DNA of 64,000 bases from Aralia elata. Taxonomy: Eukaryota > Streptophyta > Magnoliopsida > Apiales > Araliaceae. A model generated the notes under the pieces. It searched no databases. It was not told the origin of the DNA and saw only the letters and a list, made by a program, of their open reading frames with translations. A program made the translations under genes and the position numbers. Numbering within the stretch: the first letter of the stretch is position 1; each line of letters opens with the position of its first letter. Where the stretch lies: NCBI GenBank assembly GCA_034770075.1, contig CM068380.1, positions 25,350,638-25,414,637 on the forward strand, read 5' to 3'. Shown here one piece after another: positions 21,073 through 33,700 of the stretch.

Positions 21073-24000
21073 CTATTGGTAAACCTTGCGGGATCCATTC
21101 TTCCCTTCGTGAAGAAGATCTCTGTCTATTTCCTGGTCTCCCCCTATATCCCTATATCCCCATATTTCCTTCATTTCCTTTTTCCCCTTGCCCCTTATTC
21201 CCCTTTTGTCATTATGCACCCGTGAGAGATGCTGGACTGAGTCTACTAACTCTTGGATTTGGGAGGAGTTCATGGCAATATCAGCAAGGATTTCTCGTTG
21301 TCGATCAACAGTATGCTCATTGTACTGGTGATTAAAGTAGTTGTGGTGTTGGCATTTAACTCCATATCACGTTTAAAGGTAGATAAACCAGTGTTGAGCT
21401 CAAATACTTTAGAGGTCAGCAATTTGATAGACTACTCATTCTGCTGCTGAAGGGTCTGCACTGTCTGTTTGTGTTCGTCAAGAACTTTGAGAAATATTGT
21501 ATCTCTATCATAAAGACGCACAGACATATCCTTGAACATATATTTTAATTACTTTTGAAGTTCTCTGCCCAAGTCGCTAGGTACATGACCGGCGACAATA
21601 GTAATGTCGGTCATTTGATGTCGAAGCTCAGTAGAGTTTTACTCAAGTTTTTCTTCTATGTCTTGAGACATAGTAGTTGTCAATTCAGTCAATTGAGTAG
21701 TAGTGGGGATAACTTCCAGACGGGTCATGATGCGATTAAGTGGAAGTGCAAAACTGTCTGTAAGACCTTGGGATAGGTGAACTAGTGCTAGAAGTAGATC
21801 AAAGAATTCATTCTTAGGCGAAGAAGGAATATCAGAGGGAATGGATGGAGTATATTCTTGTGTGGGAGGATGTATGAGAGAACTAACTGGTGATGGTTTG
21901 GCAGATACACTAATAGGAGCTTTGAGTTTATCTAACTGTGGAGCAGTTTGTGAGTGGGAGTGAATGGATGATTGATTTGGTATTATTAGAAAGGTGGACA
22001 CATGAATTAGTGAGGGAGATTCTGTGTGCTATACTGAAGAGGTAGAATTATGAACATTGATCGTAGGGTTTTGAGACTTTATGAGCGGAAAGAGTAATGT
22101 TTGTGCATCAGGCGTAGAATGTATAAGCTCTACGACTGGAGAACTCGTATTCTCGGTATCAATTGTAGGGTTTTGAGACTCTACAATTGAGGATCTTAGT
22201 ATTTGTGCAGTTAGTGCAAGGTGTGAAGAAGTCAAGGATTCATAGACTTGAGAAATCGAATTTTCAACACCCTTGTCTCAGTCATATAAAGGAAAAGCAT
22301 GATTTAGAAATGAGAGTGGGACGGTATGTACCTTTTGATAGATTGAAGAGAGATTGTGGGGTTGAGAGCATATCAGCTTAGTGGCGTAAGTAAGCACTCG
22401 TGGGAAATTTTAAGCTACCAGAGGTAAGCTTGGATAACTGGAATAGCACCATCGAATAAAGCTCTGGTCTCCTAAACTAATAGCCTTCACTAGCCGCAGA
22501 AGTGGTAGAAAGTAGAGCATTTGATCACTAGCAGGATTAGGATCATAGAGTGTGGTGTTGCGATCCATTTCCGGATCAAGGAGATAGTCATAGAGCTCAT
22601 CTGCACTTAAAGAGATCAGTCTCATTCGTCCTTTACCAGATCCTATCCATTTGTCAGGTAGGGTGACATTTGGATCCCTTTAGATGTACAAGAAATAGAG
22701 GGAGGAGGAACTGAATATCCGATTGGTTGCTCCCCCTCTGATGTGGGATCTTCTGGCTTTATGATCGTAGGATCATAACCCTTATTAACTTCATCTACAA
22801 CTACTTCACTAACGTGAGTTACTTGTAGAGATGTATCTGAAGATTGCAGCGATCGTTGAGCAGAATCTTCTTTGTACTTGGTTCTCTGCTCTTCCCTTTT
22901 TCTCTTCTCTTCTCTCTTCTTTTGCTTTTCTTCTCCTGTATTCTGCTTCTTTATTTGAGGCTCAGGACTTAAATCCTTCTCAACCAGTTCAATATTTGCT
23001 CCCTTAGGCTCTTGTTGTTCAGTAGTCATAGCTACTTCTTCATTCCCTTAGGGCTCAGATGTAGAAACTATCACAGCCAGATCAATTACTTCATTTGGCT
23101 TAGGAATGTCATCCTTCATAGCCAACCCTTCAGTGGGTCTTAACTCAGATACTATTGTTATCTCTAACAAAGTATAAACGACACTTTGTGATTCAAGCAT
23201 GACTGTCTTCTCAGCAGAATTAACTTCTATATTTGCTTCATAGGAGGATCTAGGTTTCCCTTTATTCTTTCTTTTGAGCTCAGGGATTTCTTTGTGTTCT
23301 TTTTCATGCTCTACGATCGTAGTGGGCATGGATTCTCTAGCTTGTTCTTCAAGCTGAACAAGAGCTTTCCTTTTACGAATAATCCTCTTCTGCTTTGAAA
23401 TCATTTTAGACAAAGGAGTGTTGACATCCACTTCTTCCTTTTCCTTTTCCTTTTCCTTTGGCTTTGTGAAACTATCCAGAGGTTGCGTAGTAATTGTCGG
23501 TGCTTCTTTTTCAATCTTTTTTTTCTTCTTCTTGATTGGTTAATTAGTCGTAGAGTCTGGCTCACTCTGAGCTTCAGGAGCAGTAGACCCTTAAGATACT
23601 TCTTCTTCAATAACTGATATTTTCCTTTTTCCTTTTCCTTTTATGGGCTTCTGGACTTCACTGATGGTTCTCTCACTTCCGCCTTCAGATTGTTTGGACT
23701 TCAGATTCTTCACTGGATTTCTCTTCTAGTTATTGAATAACCTGGGAGTCATTCTTTTGTTGGTGTTTAGAGGCTCCCCTTCCTTCTCAAACATCCTGTT
23801 CCTTAACCTTTTCTTTAGAATGATGCTTATTAATCTCCCATGAAACATCTTAGGGATAACTTTTTCTTTTCCCTTCCTCTTGTCGTAGTCATCAATCCAA
23901 TTTCCCAGCCAGTTTAGAAAGATGGCACTAAAGTTAATTTTCTTCTTTTGAATAATGGTTGTCATGAATCTCAGTTGTAGTTTACTAACTGAGTCATGAG

Positions 24001-24446
24001 CAGAGTCTTTACAGATGATACACTTGCCCACTATCTTTGCAAGGAACTCATGTTCTAGAGGAAATTATTTCTTCTTGTATCCTTTGAGTTGGGGATTCTT
24101 CTGATGACCCATTAGCTTTAATCCTTCCTTTGTATCAATTTCATCAAGGGAGGTAATGCCTTGATTAACAAACCCTAGGTTTAGATTGACTTCTTCAATT
24201 CCCATCTGTAGTACCGTGCCTTTAACTTTAGTAGTCAGGCTCCCATTAGCATACTCAGCATTTAGATAGAATTCCTGTGTAAATTTGAGTGTTTGCTTCC
24301 AAACATTCAGAGAAGCCAGCTGCCCACACAAGCTTGAGTACATCCTTGAACTTCTTCTCCTCTTCTACAAACTTATCAGAGCACAGGTGAATGCCAGTCA
24401 CAATTTGAATATCTACCATTTGGTTGGATTTGTGCTGAAAGATCAC
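21073..24446 (-). pseudogene. Copia third ORF (env-like/accessory), degenerate
   Basis: Downstream of RNase H a series of overlapping broken frames runs toward the 3' LTR. The N-terminal part (24446-24065, one frameshift) carries EFYLNAEYANGSL, matching the EFYANAKEANG motif of the Athila accessory ORF. It is followed by a Lys/Glu-rich part (23610-22650, including RKRKRKKW), a Pro/Ser/Thr-rich part (22235-21800) and a helical C-terminal part (HLSQGLTDSFALPLNRIMTRL near 21760; QELVDSVQHLSRVHNDKRG near 21255). SIRE/Maximus elements have an env-like ORF at this place. I see no clear membrane segments, so a true envelope function is not shown. Confidence 0.65.
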
Positions 24447-24945
24447 AAAAATGTCTGAGGTTTTTGAAGTTTGAAAGTTAGGGCAGAATAGAGATAAAGA
24501 TTTCAGATTTGAAAAGTAAGAGAATCGTAAGGGTTAGAGGAAAATTTGAAATGATTTTAATAATACTTCCCTCTTATTTTTCCTGAGTGGGAGATGTGGC
24601 ATGATATGATTTATTGCACGTCGCTTCTTGTGCTGCGTTTTTATAGCTGTATGGCAGTAACTTCCTATCTTTACTTCCGCGACTGTTACGCGCTATAAGG
24701 CAAAACTGCCTTAAGTTTATTTTTTGTAAAGTGATTCTGGTTAACTCTACGAACTTCCTATTTAGCTCAGCAATCCTATCATCGTTCTATGATCCACTTT
24801 TGATTCTACGAGAACTTCTCATTTCTTGCCTGCACTTGTTAGTACCATTTTGAAATATAAAACTAAGGATGCAAATTAAGCATACCTAATTCACTTATCA
24901 ACTTGTTGAATCTAGATTCATCTAGTGATTTTGTAAACACATCTG
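24447..24945. other. Copia spacer between pol and third ORF
   Basis: No coding frame is supported. It contains several CTACGA motifs like those in the LTRs (about 24747, 24786, 24815). Confidence 0.5.
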
Positions 24946-27900
24946 CTAGCTGATTTTCAGTGGGAATAAAATGCAATGATATATTCTTGTTTTGCACCTG
25001 GTCTCTAATAAAATGATATATGATGTCTGTGTGCTTAGTTCTTGAATGCGTGACAGAATTATGGGTAATAGATATAGCACTAGTATTATCACAAAATATA
25101 GGAATAGACTTGAATTCAAACTCATAGTCAAGCTAGCTGGTTCTTCATCCATGAGATTTGAGCACAATAACTTCCAGCTGCGATATATTCAGTCTCTGCA
25201 GTAGATGTTAAGACTGAATTCTGCTTCTTGCTGAATCATGAGACAAGTCTATTGCCTAGAAATTGACACGTTCCGCTAGTACTTTTCCTATCTATTTTAT
25301 ATCCTGCAAAGTCAGCATCAGTGTATCCTATTAGATCAAAGGGAGACTCCTTGAGATACCACAATCCCAAATATGGAGTACTCTTGAGATATCTGAAAAT
25401 CCTTTTGATAGCAATTAGATGATATTCCTTAGGGTTAGCTTGAAATCTAGCATAAATACATCCAAAGAACATGATATCTGGTTTACTAGCAATTAAGTAT
25501 AGGAGAAATCTAATTATCCCTCTGTATTGAGTAATCTTAATACTCTTACCCTTTTCATCCTTGTCTAATTTAGTTGTAGAGGCCATAGGAGTTTTCATGG
25601 GAGTAGCCGATTCTATGCCATATTTTTTAAGTAAGTCATTGATATACTTGGTTTGGTTGATGAAGATCCCTTCATTTGTCTGTTTTACTTGGAGTCCAAG
25701 GAAATAATTCAGCTTGCCCATCATGCTCATTTCAAACTTGTTATGCATTAGCTTAGCAAATCTCTCACATAATTTTTCGTTAGTAGAACCAAAGATAATA
25801 TCATCTACATAGATTTGTACAAATAATATTTTGTTTTTATGCTTTCTAAGGAACAAAGTTGTGTCTACTCTACCTCTAGTAAATTCATTTTCAACAACAT
25901 AATTAGTAAGTGTTTCATACCACGCTCTAGGTGCTTGCTTTAAACCATAAAGTGCTTTATCTAGTTTATAGGCATAGTTAGAGTGAGTAGAGCTGATAAA
26001 ACCTAGAGTTTGTTCAACGCAGACTTCTTCTTGAAGTTCACCATTTAGAAATGTACTTTTTACATCCATTTGAAAAACTTTGAACTTCATGTGGGTTGCA
26101 TAAGCTAGGAACATCCTGATAGCTTTCAATCTGGCAACAGGTGCAAAGGTTTCATTGAAATTAATTCCTTCTTCTTGAGAATAACATTTAGCAACCAATC
26201 TTGCCTCGTTTCTTGTGATCACTCCAGGTTCATCCATCTTGTTTCTAAAGACCCATTTTGTGCCTATGATTGGATGATTTCTTAGCCTTAGAACTAGTCT
26301 CCACACTTTGCTTTTTTCGAACTGATTTAGTTCTTCTTGCATAGCTTTAATCCAACTTGAATCTTCTAGAGCTTCTTCAATCTTCTTAGGCTCCAATTGA
26401 GAGAGAAAACTTAGGTTGAAGCATTCATTTTGTGTAGCTGACCTTGTTCTAACTCTTGTATTAGGATCTACAATAATCAAGTTTTGAATGTGATCTTTTT
26501 CCCATCTACTTCCTGAAGGGACATCTGTTCTTATACCTTGTTGTCTGAGATCTTCTAGATTTGATTCGTAGTCCGCATCTTTATTAATTCGTAGAGTTTC
26601 CATGATTAGAATCAGAGACTCTACGATTCCTTGATCAGGTATAACGATCGTAGGGTTTGGCTTTACAATTTCAGCTTCTACGGTCGTAGGGTTCTCCTGC
26701 TCAGCGATCTGAGGTTCCAACTCTACAATCTCTTCAGGTTGAGTTGTCTTTTCTGGTGTTCCTTGATCAGCCTCATCAAAGGTTACATGAATAGAGACTT
26801 CTACTGTCAAGGAGTTCTTGTTGAACACTCTATAAGCTTTACTTTTCATAGAGTATCTGAGAAAGATTCTTTCATCTGACTTTAGTTGAAACTTGGTTAG
26901 ATATCTTTTACCATTGTTGAGTATATAGCATGCACATTCAAAAGCATAAAAATAACTTATATTCGGCTTCTTTCCTTTCCCCAGCTCGTAGGGTGTCTTC
27001 TTGAGCGTAGAGTGGATCAAGGACCTATTCTGAGTATAACATATCGTATTAATTGCTGCTGCCTAAAAATATTCTAGAAGATGAGCAGCAGTAAGAAGTG
27101 TTCTTCCTACTTCTATCAATGTTTTATTCTTTCTTTCAGCCACTCTATGTTGTTGTGCAGTTCTTGGAGCTGAAAAGTTATGCATAATTCCATTATTTTC
27201 ACAGAATCGGTTGACTTTAGAATAGTCGAATTCTCTTCCATGATCACTCCTTATTGCTTTTATCTTCTCGCCTTTTTATTCATCACTTGCTTGAAGAACT
27301 TGATCAGCTAAGAAGTAGTTTTGTCTTTAGATCTTATGAAGAATACCTATGTGAATCGGGAGTACTCATCCACTACTACCAGAGAGTACCTTTTACCTCC
27401 AAGACTAGCAGTTGGAACAAGCCCAAAAAGATCTATATGAAGAAGTTGTAGAGGCTTGTCATTTGAATTGACTGGTTTGCTCTTGAATAAGTTCTTGGTC
27501 TGCTTCCCCAGCTGACATGCTTTACAAGGTCTTTCTTTGATAATGCTCAGCTTTGGTAGACCTCTGACTAGATACGAGTTTTGACATACTCTTGAAATTG
27601 AGGTGAGATAGTCTTCTGTGCCATAACCAACTTAAATCTTCAACGGCTTTGGCGAAGAAACAAGTTGATGCTGAAGAACTTAGTTCAGAGAGATTGATCA
27701 CATACACGTTTCCTTCTCTAGATCTCGTCAGCTTTAGTGAGTTAGTTTCCAAATCTCGAACTTGACATTAATTGTTGAGAAAAGTAACTTGATGACCTTT
27801 ATCACATAGTTGACTTATACTTAGGAGATTGTGCTTTAGCCCATCAACATAGGCTACCTTATTGAATGAGACTGTTCCATTGCTAATTAAGCCATAGCCT

Positions 27901-28030
27901 CTGGTTTTTTCAGAGTTATTATCTCCAAAGATAACTACTTGACCGTCTTTAGCCTTAAATTTTGATAGGAGTGCCTTGTTGCCAGTCATGTGCCTGGAAC
28001 ATCCGCTATCAAGATACCAAATTGATTCAA
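24946..28030 (-). pseudogene. Copia pol: protease, integrase, reverse transcriptase, RNase H
   Basis: Protease: WYLDSGCSRHMTG near 28020-27980. Pre-integrase finger: LWHRRLSHLNFKSMSKL near 27650-27595. Integrase core end: NGIMHNFSAPRTAQQHRVAE near 27190-27130. The longest open part (27020-25236, 594 residues) holds the integrase C-terminus, reverse transcriptase (KWVFRNK, FQMDVKSTFLNGEL, YVDDIIFGS near 25815-25790) and RNase H start (YTDADFAGYKIDRKSTSGTC). The RNase H end (AETEYIA..., VFTKSL) runs to about 24946. Frameshifts and stops break it near 27760, 27500-27060 and 25236. Nonfunctional. Confidence 0.87.
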
Positions 28031-28321
28031 ATCTCTTTGGTACCTGTAAAAATATCTACTCTTTATTTTGGTACCCATATGTATTTGGGTCCAGTAATGT
28101 TAGTTCCCTTTGGGACCAAATCTGTTTGATTTTGAGTCCTCTGTATAAAATATGCTCAGAGTAATAACAGTATACAGCTTTGTGACCATGTTTGAAACAG
28201 CTGCAACATCTTATATGTTGTGTATATGAGTGTGTGTGTGTGTGTGTGGATATCTTCTCATTTGAAATTTATATGAAGAATATGTCTTATCTCTTTTATG
28301 TTTAAATGTTGTTCTATGATT
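28031..28321. other. Copia gag-protease junction, degenerate
   Basis: Broken coding remnants on the minus strand, with a GT microsatellite at about 28211-28238 that disrupts the frame. Confidence 0.5.
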
Positions 28322-29229
28322 TTAAAATTTCGTAGAGTAAGATCCAGCTCTACGATTAATACCAGGTCGATTCGTAGAGTTAAACTTGTCAGACTCTACG
28401 ACTTTTCGTGGTGAAAACGTAGACTTGGATTTACTTTGTGGTTTAACAAAACCTAAACCTGCATGTAATCTGTTGTCTTTTGGAACAACAATCTGATCAC
28501 CAGAGATTTGACAACTTAGAATAAAAGGTTTAGAATTTTCTTTGGATTTTACAAATACAATGCCTCTATTTGAGGAAGAGACATGGTTAATGCTGGTATC
28601 ACTGATTTTTCTACACATGAATCATATCATAAGATGAATTTTTAAATCCCAGTCCTGATCTGTTAGATACAACTCTTTGACTTATGGTCAGTGCTGAAAA
28701 TCTGATAAGCACACTTAGAAGGGGGGTTGAATAAGTGTGGGAACAAACGATATCAAACTTTTCTAATTAAAGTAATTTGTTAAAAACAAATCAAAGTATG
28801 TAGTGAGCAATTAAAGCAAAACAATTAATAACATGAACACAAGGAATTTTTACGTGGTTCGGCCCTTAACCTCTAGTCTAACGGCCTAATCCACGTCCAA
28901 TACTAACTAATATTGGAGACTCTTTTATTAATAAACTTGGTTTACAATTAAACCCCTTTACAAGGCAAGTTGCACAACCTTTGAGTATTTATACTCCCCG
29001 AGCACCTTAGCTCCCTGTGCACCTATGCACCCTTAGACACTTACGTCTCCTTGAACTTGCTTGTAAAACCCCTAATCCAACCCGGATTAGAAACAATAGA
29101 TTAACAACTATTTTAGAGAATTTATCAAGAGATGATAACAAAATAAACTATGATCAAAGCAATAATTATATCAATAATTTTAAGGCTCAACTAATATGCA
29201 ATGATCAAAGAGTTAGATGAAGATATCAC

Positions 29230-29490
29230 CAGTTTGAGTGTAGTGAATACAAGCTAAAATTAATTGATACTTGATGAAGTACAACAGCCTTTAAGTAATT
29301 CTTCACACTAGAGAAATGGACAGCCTTCTTTAAGTGTTTGTGAAGAGATTAGAAATCAGAATATGAACTGAAAGTAAATAGATACTAGATGAAGCACAAC
29401 ATCCTTTAAGTAATTCTTCACACTAGAGAAATGGACAGCCTTCTTTAAGTGTTTATGAATAGATTAGAAATCAGAATATGTTCTTATTGT
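29230..29490. repeat. Tandem duplication, 115-bp unit
   Basis: GATACTTGATGAAGTACAAC...CTTCACACTAGAGAAATGGACAGCC...AGAAATCAGAATATG occurs twice with a period of 115 bp inside the solo LTR. Confidence 0.8.
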
Positions 29491-29564
29491 TGTTCTCTAA
29501 CTTCTTCTTTTCAAGCTACTGCTGGTATGCTTTTATAGTAGAAGAATAGTAGCTATTTAAACAT

Positions 29565-29832
29565 TTGAAATGATGTGGGAGTAGGTGAGATGGGAAACAA
29601 TGTAATGAATAACATGTGCCATCAATATTCTTGAGATGATATGGGAGTAGTTGAAATGGACAGCATTACACTTAATGTAATGAACAACATGTGCTAGCAA
29701 TACTCTTATGATGATGTGGGAGTAGTTGAGATGGAGAGCATTACACTTAATGTAATGAACAACATATGCCATCTTGAGATAATGTGGGAGTAGTTGAAAT
29801 AGGCAGCATTGTACTTAATGTAATGAACATCT
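29565..29832. repeat. Tandem array, about 65-70-bp unit, four copies
   Basis: Each unit has GATGTGGGAGTAGTTGARATGG and AGCATTACACTTAATGTAATGAACAACATGTGCCA. It lies inside the nested solo LTR. The palindrome TTACACTTAATGTAA in each unit is notable. Confidence 0.8.
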
Positions 29833-31827
29833 TTAGTATGAATGGATAGCATGGACAACTTCAGCAAAATACTAAGTAATGGGATTAGGAATCATGCTAA
29901 AGTAGTGGACAGCTTTAGTAAGCTTAATGGGATTAGTTTTAACAGAATATTCAGCTTTAGCAAAATACTTAATGGGTAGTTTCAGCAGAATATTAGACCT
30001 TATTAATTAACTACTACCATGATTGATTCCATGCAATGCAAATCCTAGAGCCTTGATTGAGATATAAATAAAGCTAGGATCTTACATTAAATTCCTAAAG
30101 ACTCAATCATTTCTTCAAGCCTTCATGTCTTCAATTCTCTCTTTCCTTTAAGAACCAAGACTTTAAGAAATCTTCCATATCTTCAATATCCTGAAAATGT
30201 AATAACACTACAAAAATAACTTGTCATCATTAAAACCAAGATAGTATAAACCAACAAGTGCTTCCATTGACGAAGAAGAACGATTCCATATTGAGATTGT
30301 CTTTTCTAATTTCTCTATTCGAGAATTAAGAGTAATTTCTCTTAGTGTACAGTTTTCAGCTATTTTTCTTAAGTTCTCATTCTCAGCCTCAAATTTGGAT
30401 AGCAAGGCAGTGTTTTGTAGAGTAGTTTTTAACTCTGCGTTTACCTTTTCTTTCTCCTTTTAAAGTAGAGAATCATACTTTGAAAGAACCCTAAATAACT
30501 TCATATATTTATGTAATTCAGATGTTATGTCATGCAAAGCTAATCTTAAATTATCCATGCTAACATCAGGAGAGTTGAAGTCAAATACCTCACTGATGTC
30601 GATCACTTGACGATCAGTGGTTGTATTGGAACCTTCACCTATTGCCATCAGGTATAGATTTGCAAGTTATAGTTTTTCATCATCACTAGAGTCTGAACTG
30701 GTATCACTTTCTGACTCACTCCATGATTCTTTAGCTATATATCCTTTGTCCTTCTTGTTATGATTTTTGTGGTCTTTATATTCTTTCTTTCCGTAGGACT
30801 TTTGTTTGTCTTTCTTGAGATCTTCTCATCGAGGTTTGGTGCACTCAGCGATGAAATGGCCAGGTGTCTTGCAGTTGTAGCAAAGATCTTTGTCTTGATT
30901 CTTGCTACTATTTCCTTTAAAGTTATTCCTTGATTTCCAGCTGCTTCTTTTCTTCATAAACTTCATTAGCCTTCGAGCAAGTAAGGCTATGTCTTCATCT
31001 TCATCAGCTTCTCTTTGATTATCATCTTCATCAACCTCGGCTGGAACTTTTGAAGCAGCCACAAAAGCTTTGAGAGCCACTCCTTTATCTTTTCTTTTGT
31101 TTTCAGAAAGAGTTTCAGCTCTTTGATTCAGTTCAAGCTCATACGTAAGAAGATTACCGTAGAGCTTTTGCACCGCCATTTTATACAGATTTTTTGATTC
31201 TCTGATGGCAGTGGTCTTAGCTTCCCATTTGCTTGGAAGAGCTCTCATGAATTTTATGTTCAAATCTTTGTTGGAATGGACCTTGCTATAAGATCTCAAG
31301 GAGTTCAGCAGAACGTTGAAGCGTTCATAGGTGGTTGTAATGTTTTCTCTAGAGATATGAGAAAATATTTCATATTGTTGAGTTAGGAGATATTGCTTGT
31401 TCTCTCTAACTTCTTCTGTGCCTTCATGCATTATTAACAGGGCTTCTCAGACTTCTTTAGCGGTAGTGGAGTTTACGACGTTTTCAAACAACTCATCTTC
31501 TAGTGCCATGAATAAAATATTCTTGGCTCTTTTGTCCAGCTATACCAACTTCTTTTCATTCTTTGTCCATTTTATCTTTTGCTTGACAGCAACTTTGTTT
31601 GGATCTTCAGTTATTGGAGTCAGCTTGGTAGGAATATACGGACCATTTAGGACAGTATCAAATAAATCATCATCGATCACATCCATATATGTCGACATAC
31701 GTACTTCTAGTTAGAAAATTTTTCTCTATTTAAAAGAGGTGGTTTGTTTCCTCCACCAAGCTCAGAATTGATTTTGTTTAGTGTCATAGATCAACTCAAA
31801 GTGTAAGCTTTGTGTTCGTGAGAACCT

Positions 31828-31839
31828 GCTCTGATACCA
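31828..31839 (-). promoter_or_regulatory. Primer binding site, initiator tRNA-Met type
   Basis: The minus strand reads TGGTATCAGAGC, two bases inside the 5' LTR. This is the 12-nt complement of the plant initiator Met tRNA 3' end. Confidence 0.9.
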
Positions 31840-31841
31840 CT

Positions 31842-33313
31842 TGTTATTTCTCAAAGGCACTTAAGATCTAGAAGGGGGTTGAATAGATCCTTTAAAAATT
31901 ACTTGTTTAAACCTTTTATCCAACAGATGTTAATCAAATTAATTTAGCACAGTGAAAAATGTGATATTTAAAAGATTTTCCCTTAAAGATACGTTGAACA
32001 ATTTCAGTTCATGGTTAAGTTAACATAACAATCACAAATAGTTATGCAGAAAAAATGTAATAACAGAAATGTAAATGACACAAGAGATTTTAAGTGATTC
32101 AGAGACTGAACAATTCCTACTCCACTCTTCTACTTCAACAAGTAGGAATTCCGCTACAAATTTGATCATAATGATCAGGACACTATTGCCCTCTTCAAGT
32201 CCAGCAGACTTAGATATTTTAGTCACAAAGACAAGGACACAAAGACCTCTTCAAGCCCAGCAGACTTGGTAGTTTAGTCACAAAGACAAGGACACTCTTG
32301 CCCTTTTCAAGCCTCGCAGACTCGAATCAACTCAGTACCCTGGGTACTCTTCAAGCCCAGCAGACTTGGAATCTCTATGGTCACTAAGACCTGAACGAAC
32401 AGTTGTATGAATGTTGGTGAGAGGTGCTGCTAAGATGTCGTTAATATCTTCTTCTTAAATACTTAGCAGCTTGAACTAGATGTTCAAATCGTAGAGTATG
32501 TTCTTAAGTTTGGACAGACTTTTTGGCTCGTTGATTTCTTGTTCGTTACTTGTGTTTTGAAAATCTATAGCCCTTTATAGTCTGCCTGAGATTTTTTTCC
32601 CGTTGCTAGGTTTCCGTTGGTACATTTAATACTTCAGATACTCTGAGATATTTGATGTGGACATTTTGAGTTTAAGTGTCAGCTTTTTGGAATGTAGTCT
32701 GTCACATCAGCCTGCAATTTCACCAACCACTTTGACCAGACACTTTCAGCAAACTAGTTGTTAGACATATCCCTTTGGTCTTCGATTTTACTCAAGTATG
32801 TTTGGTAAAGTTATCGGGATTCTCAACAGACAGATCTTCCGTGTCAGTTTATCAGAATTGATTGCTCTACGACCAAGTAAATTCGTAGTGTTGATTCTAC
32901 GATCTGATGATGACTTTACGATACAACTTGAACTCTACGAACCTTTCTTCAGCTAAACGATCTTGGAGATGTTTCACTCTTTTTGACTTTAGCCTTGCGA
33001 CTTTCCGAAGCACTCTATGTTCAGTTCTTGTTGTGTGAGTTCTGCTTCGCTTTACGATTCTGTTCACTTTATGATAGAAGCCATAACTTTGCGATCTAAC
33101 AAATTTTCCGTACAGCTTTGTCAGACTAACTTTACGTACATATTTAAACCTCTCATCAACTCAAAGAGATCAACCTAACACGTTTGATCTTCTAACTCTA
33201 AGTCCTTGTACATTAGATTATGAAGGACTTTACAAACTTACTGATACAAATATACTTTACGATCTTTCATCATCAAATCAAATCAAATCATATAAATTAT
33301 GCAGATTCCAACA
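31842..33313 (-). repeat. 5' LTR of the copia element
   Basis: It is 1,472 bp. The plus strand starts TGTTATTTCTCAAAGG and ends TTCCAACA. It holds many CTACGA / TTACGAT motifs in the right half. Confidence 0.9.
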
Positions 33314-33318
33314 AACTA

Positions 33319-33700
33319 TACTTTAAAATTCGTTATTTTTTTTTTCTTATTCTAGTTATAGTTGTAATTAGAGCATTCATTTTGAAATTTAAATTTAGGA
33401 TTTAGAAAATGATAAAAACTTATTTGAATTGTAATTTAAAGTATTGATTATTGTATTTATTAAAAATAAATAAATTAACATTCATTCATTAATGAACTAT
33501 ACTTTAAAACTCATTATTTATTTATTTTTCTTATTCTAGTTATAGTTGTAATTAGAGCATTCATTTTGAAATTTAGGATTGCGAAAATGAAGAAAACTTA
33601 TTAGAATTGTAATTTAGAGAATTAATTATTGTATTTATTAAAAATAAATAAATTAACATTCATTCATTAATGAATTATACTTTAAAACTCATTATTTATT
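33319..33700. repeat. Tandem repeat of about 175 bp in the hAT element
   Basis: Two and a half units follow the copia insertion, each with ACTATACTTTAAAACTCATTA, TTATTCTAGTTATAGTTGTAATTAGAGCATTCATTTTGAAATTTAGGAT and AAATAAATAAATTA-CATTCATTCATTAATGAA parts. Part of another unit lies left of the insertion (about 19030-19164), so the copia element entered this array. Confidence 0.75.

Larger units (their letters stand above)
28695..30256 (-). mobile_element. Solo LTR (1.56 kb) nested in copia gag
   Basis: It is flanked by AGTGC on both sides (28690-28694 and 30257-30261). The minus strand begins TGTTGGTTTATACTATCTTGG and ends in CA (plus-strand TGAAAATCTG). The start and the GATGACAAG motif resemble SIRE-type LTRs, so it is probably a copia LTR. 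Joining its flanks restores the gag reading frame in principle, which supports the boundaries. It has no coding sequence. Confidence 0.85.
28322..31700 (-). pseudogene. Copia gag, broken and split by a solo LTR
   Basis: It begins MSTYMDVIDDDLFD at 31700. Two in-frame stops follow: KKLV-TAG-LDKR near 31540, where related gags usually have Gln, and KEV-TGA-EALL near 31445, where Trp is expected. The open stretch 31431-30826 encodes the gag core and a zinc knuckle CYNCKTPGHFIAEC (CX2CX4HX4C). Downstream is a charged coiled-coil stretch (ALLSKFEAENENLRKIAENC...) until the solo LTR splits it at 30257. The frame resumes at 28689 with ISQRVVSNRSGLGFK. A long gag with a C-terminal coiled coil fits SIRE-type elements. 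Confidence 0.8.
19165..33313 (-). mobile_element. Ty1/copia element, SIRE/Maximus-like, degenerate
   Basis: It has LTRs at 31842-33313 (5') and 19165-20632 (3'), with a perfect 5-bp target duplication AACTA (19160-19164 and 33314-33318). The initiator-Met primer site is beside the 5' LTR, and the tract AAATAGGGGGAGCT beside the 3' LTR is typical of SIRE-like elements. Order on the minus strand is gag, protease, integrase, reverse transcriptase, RNase H, then a long third ORF. Integrase before reverse transcriptase makes it copia. The LTRs differ by several percent, so it is older than the Athila copy. All ORFs are broken. Confidence 0.9.
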
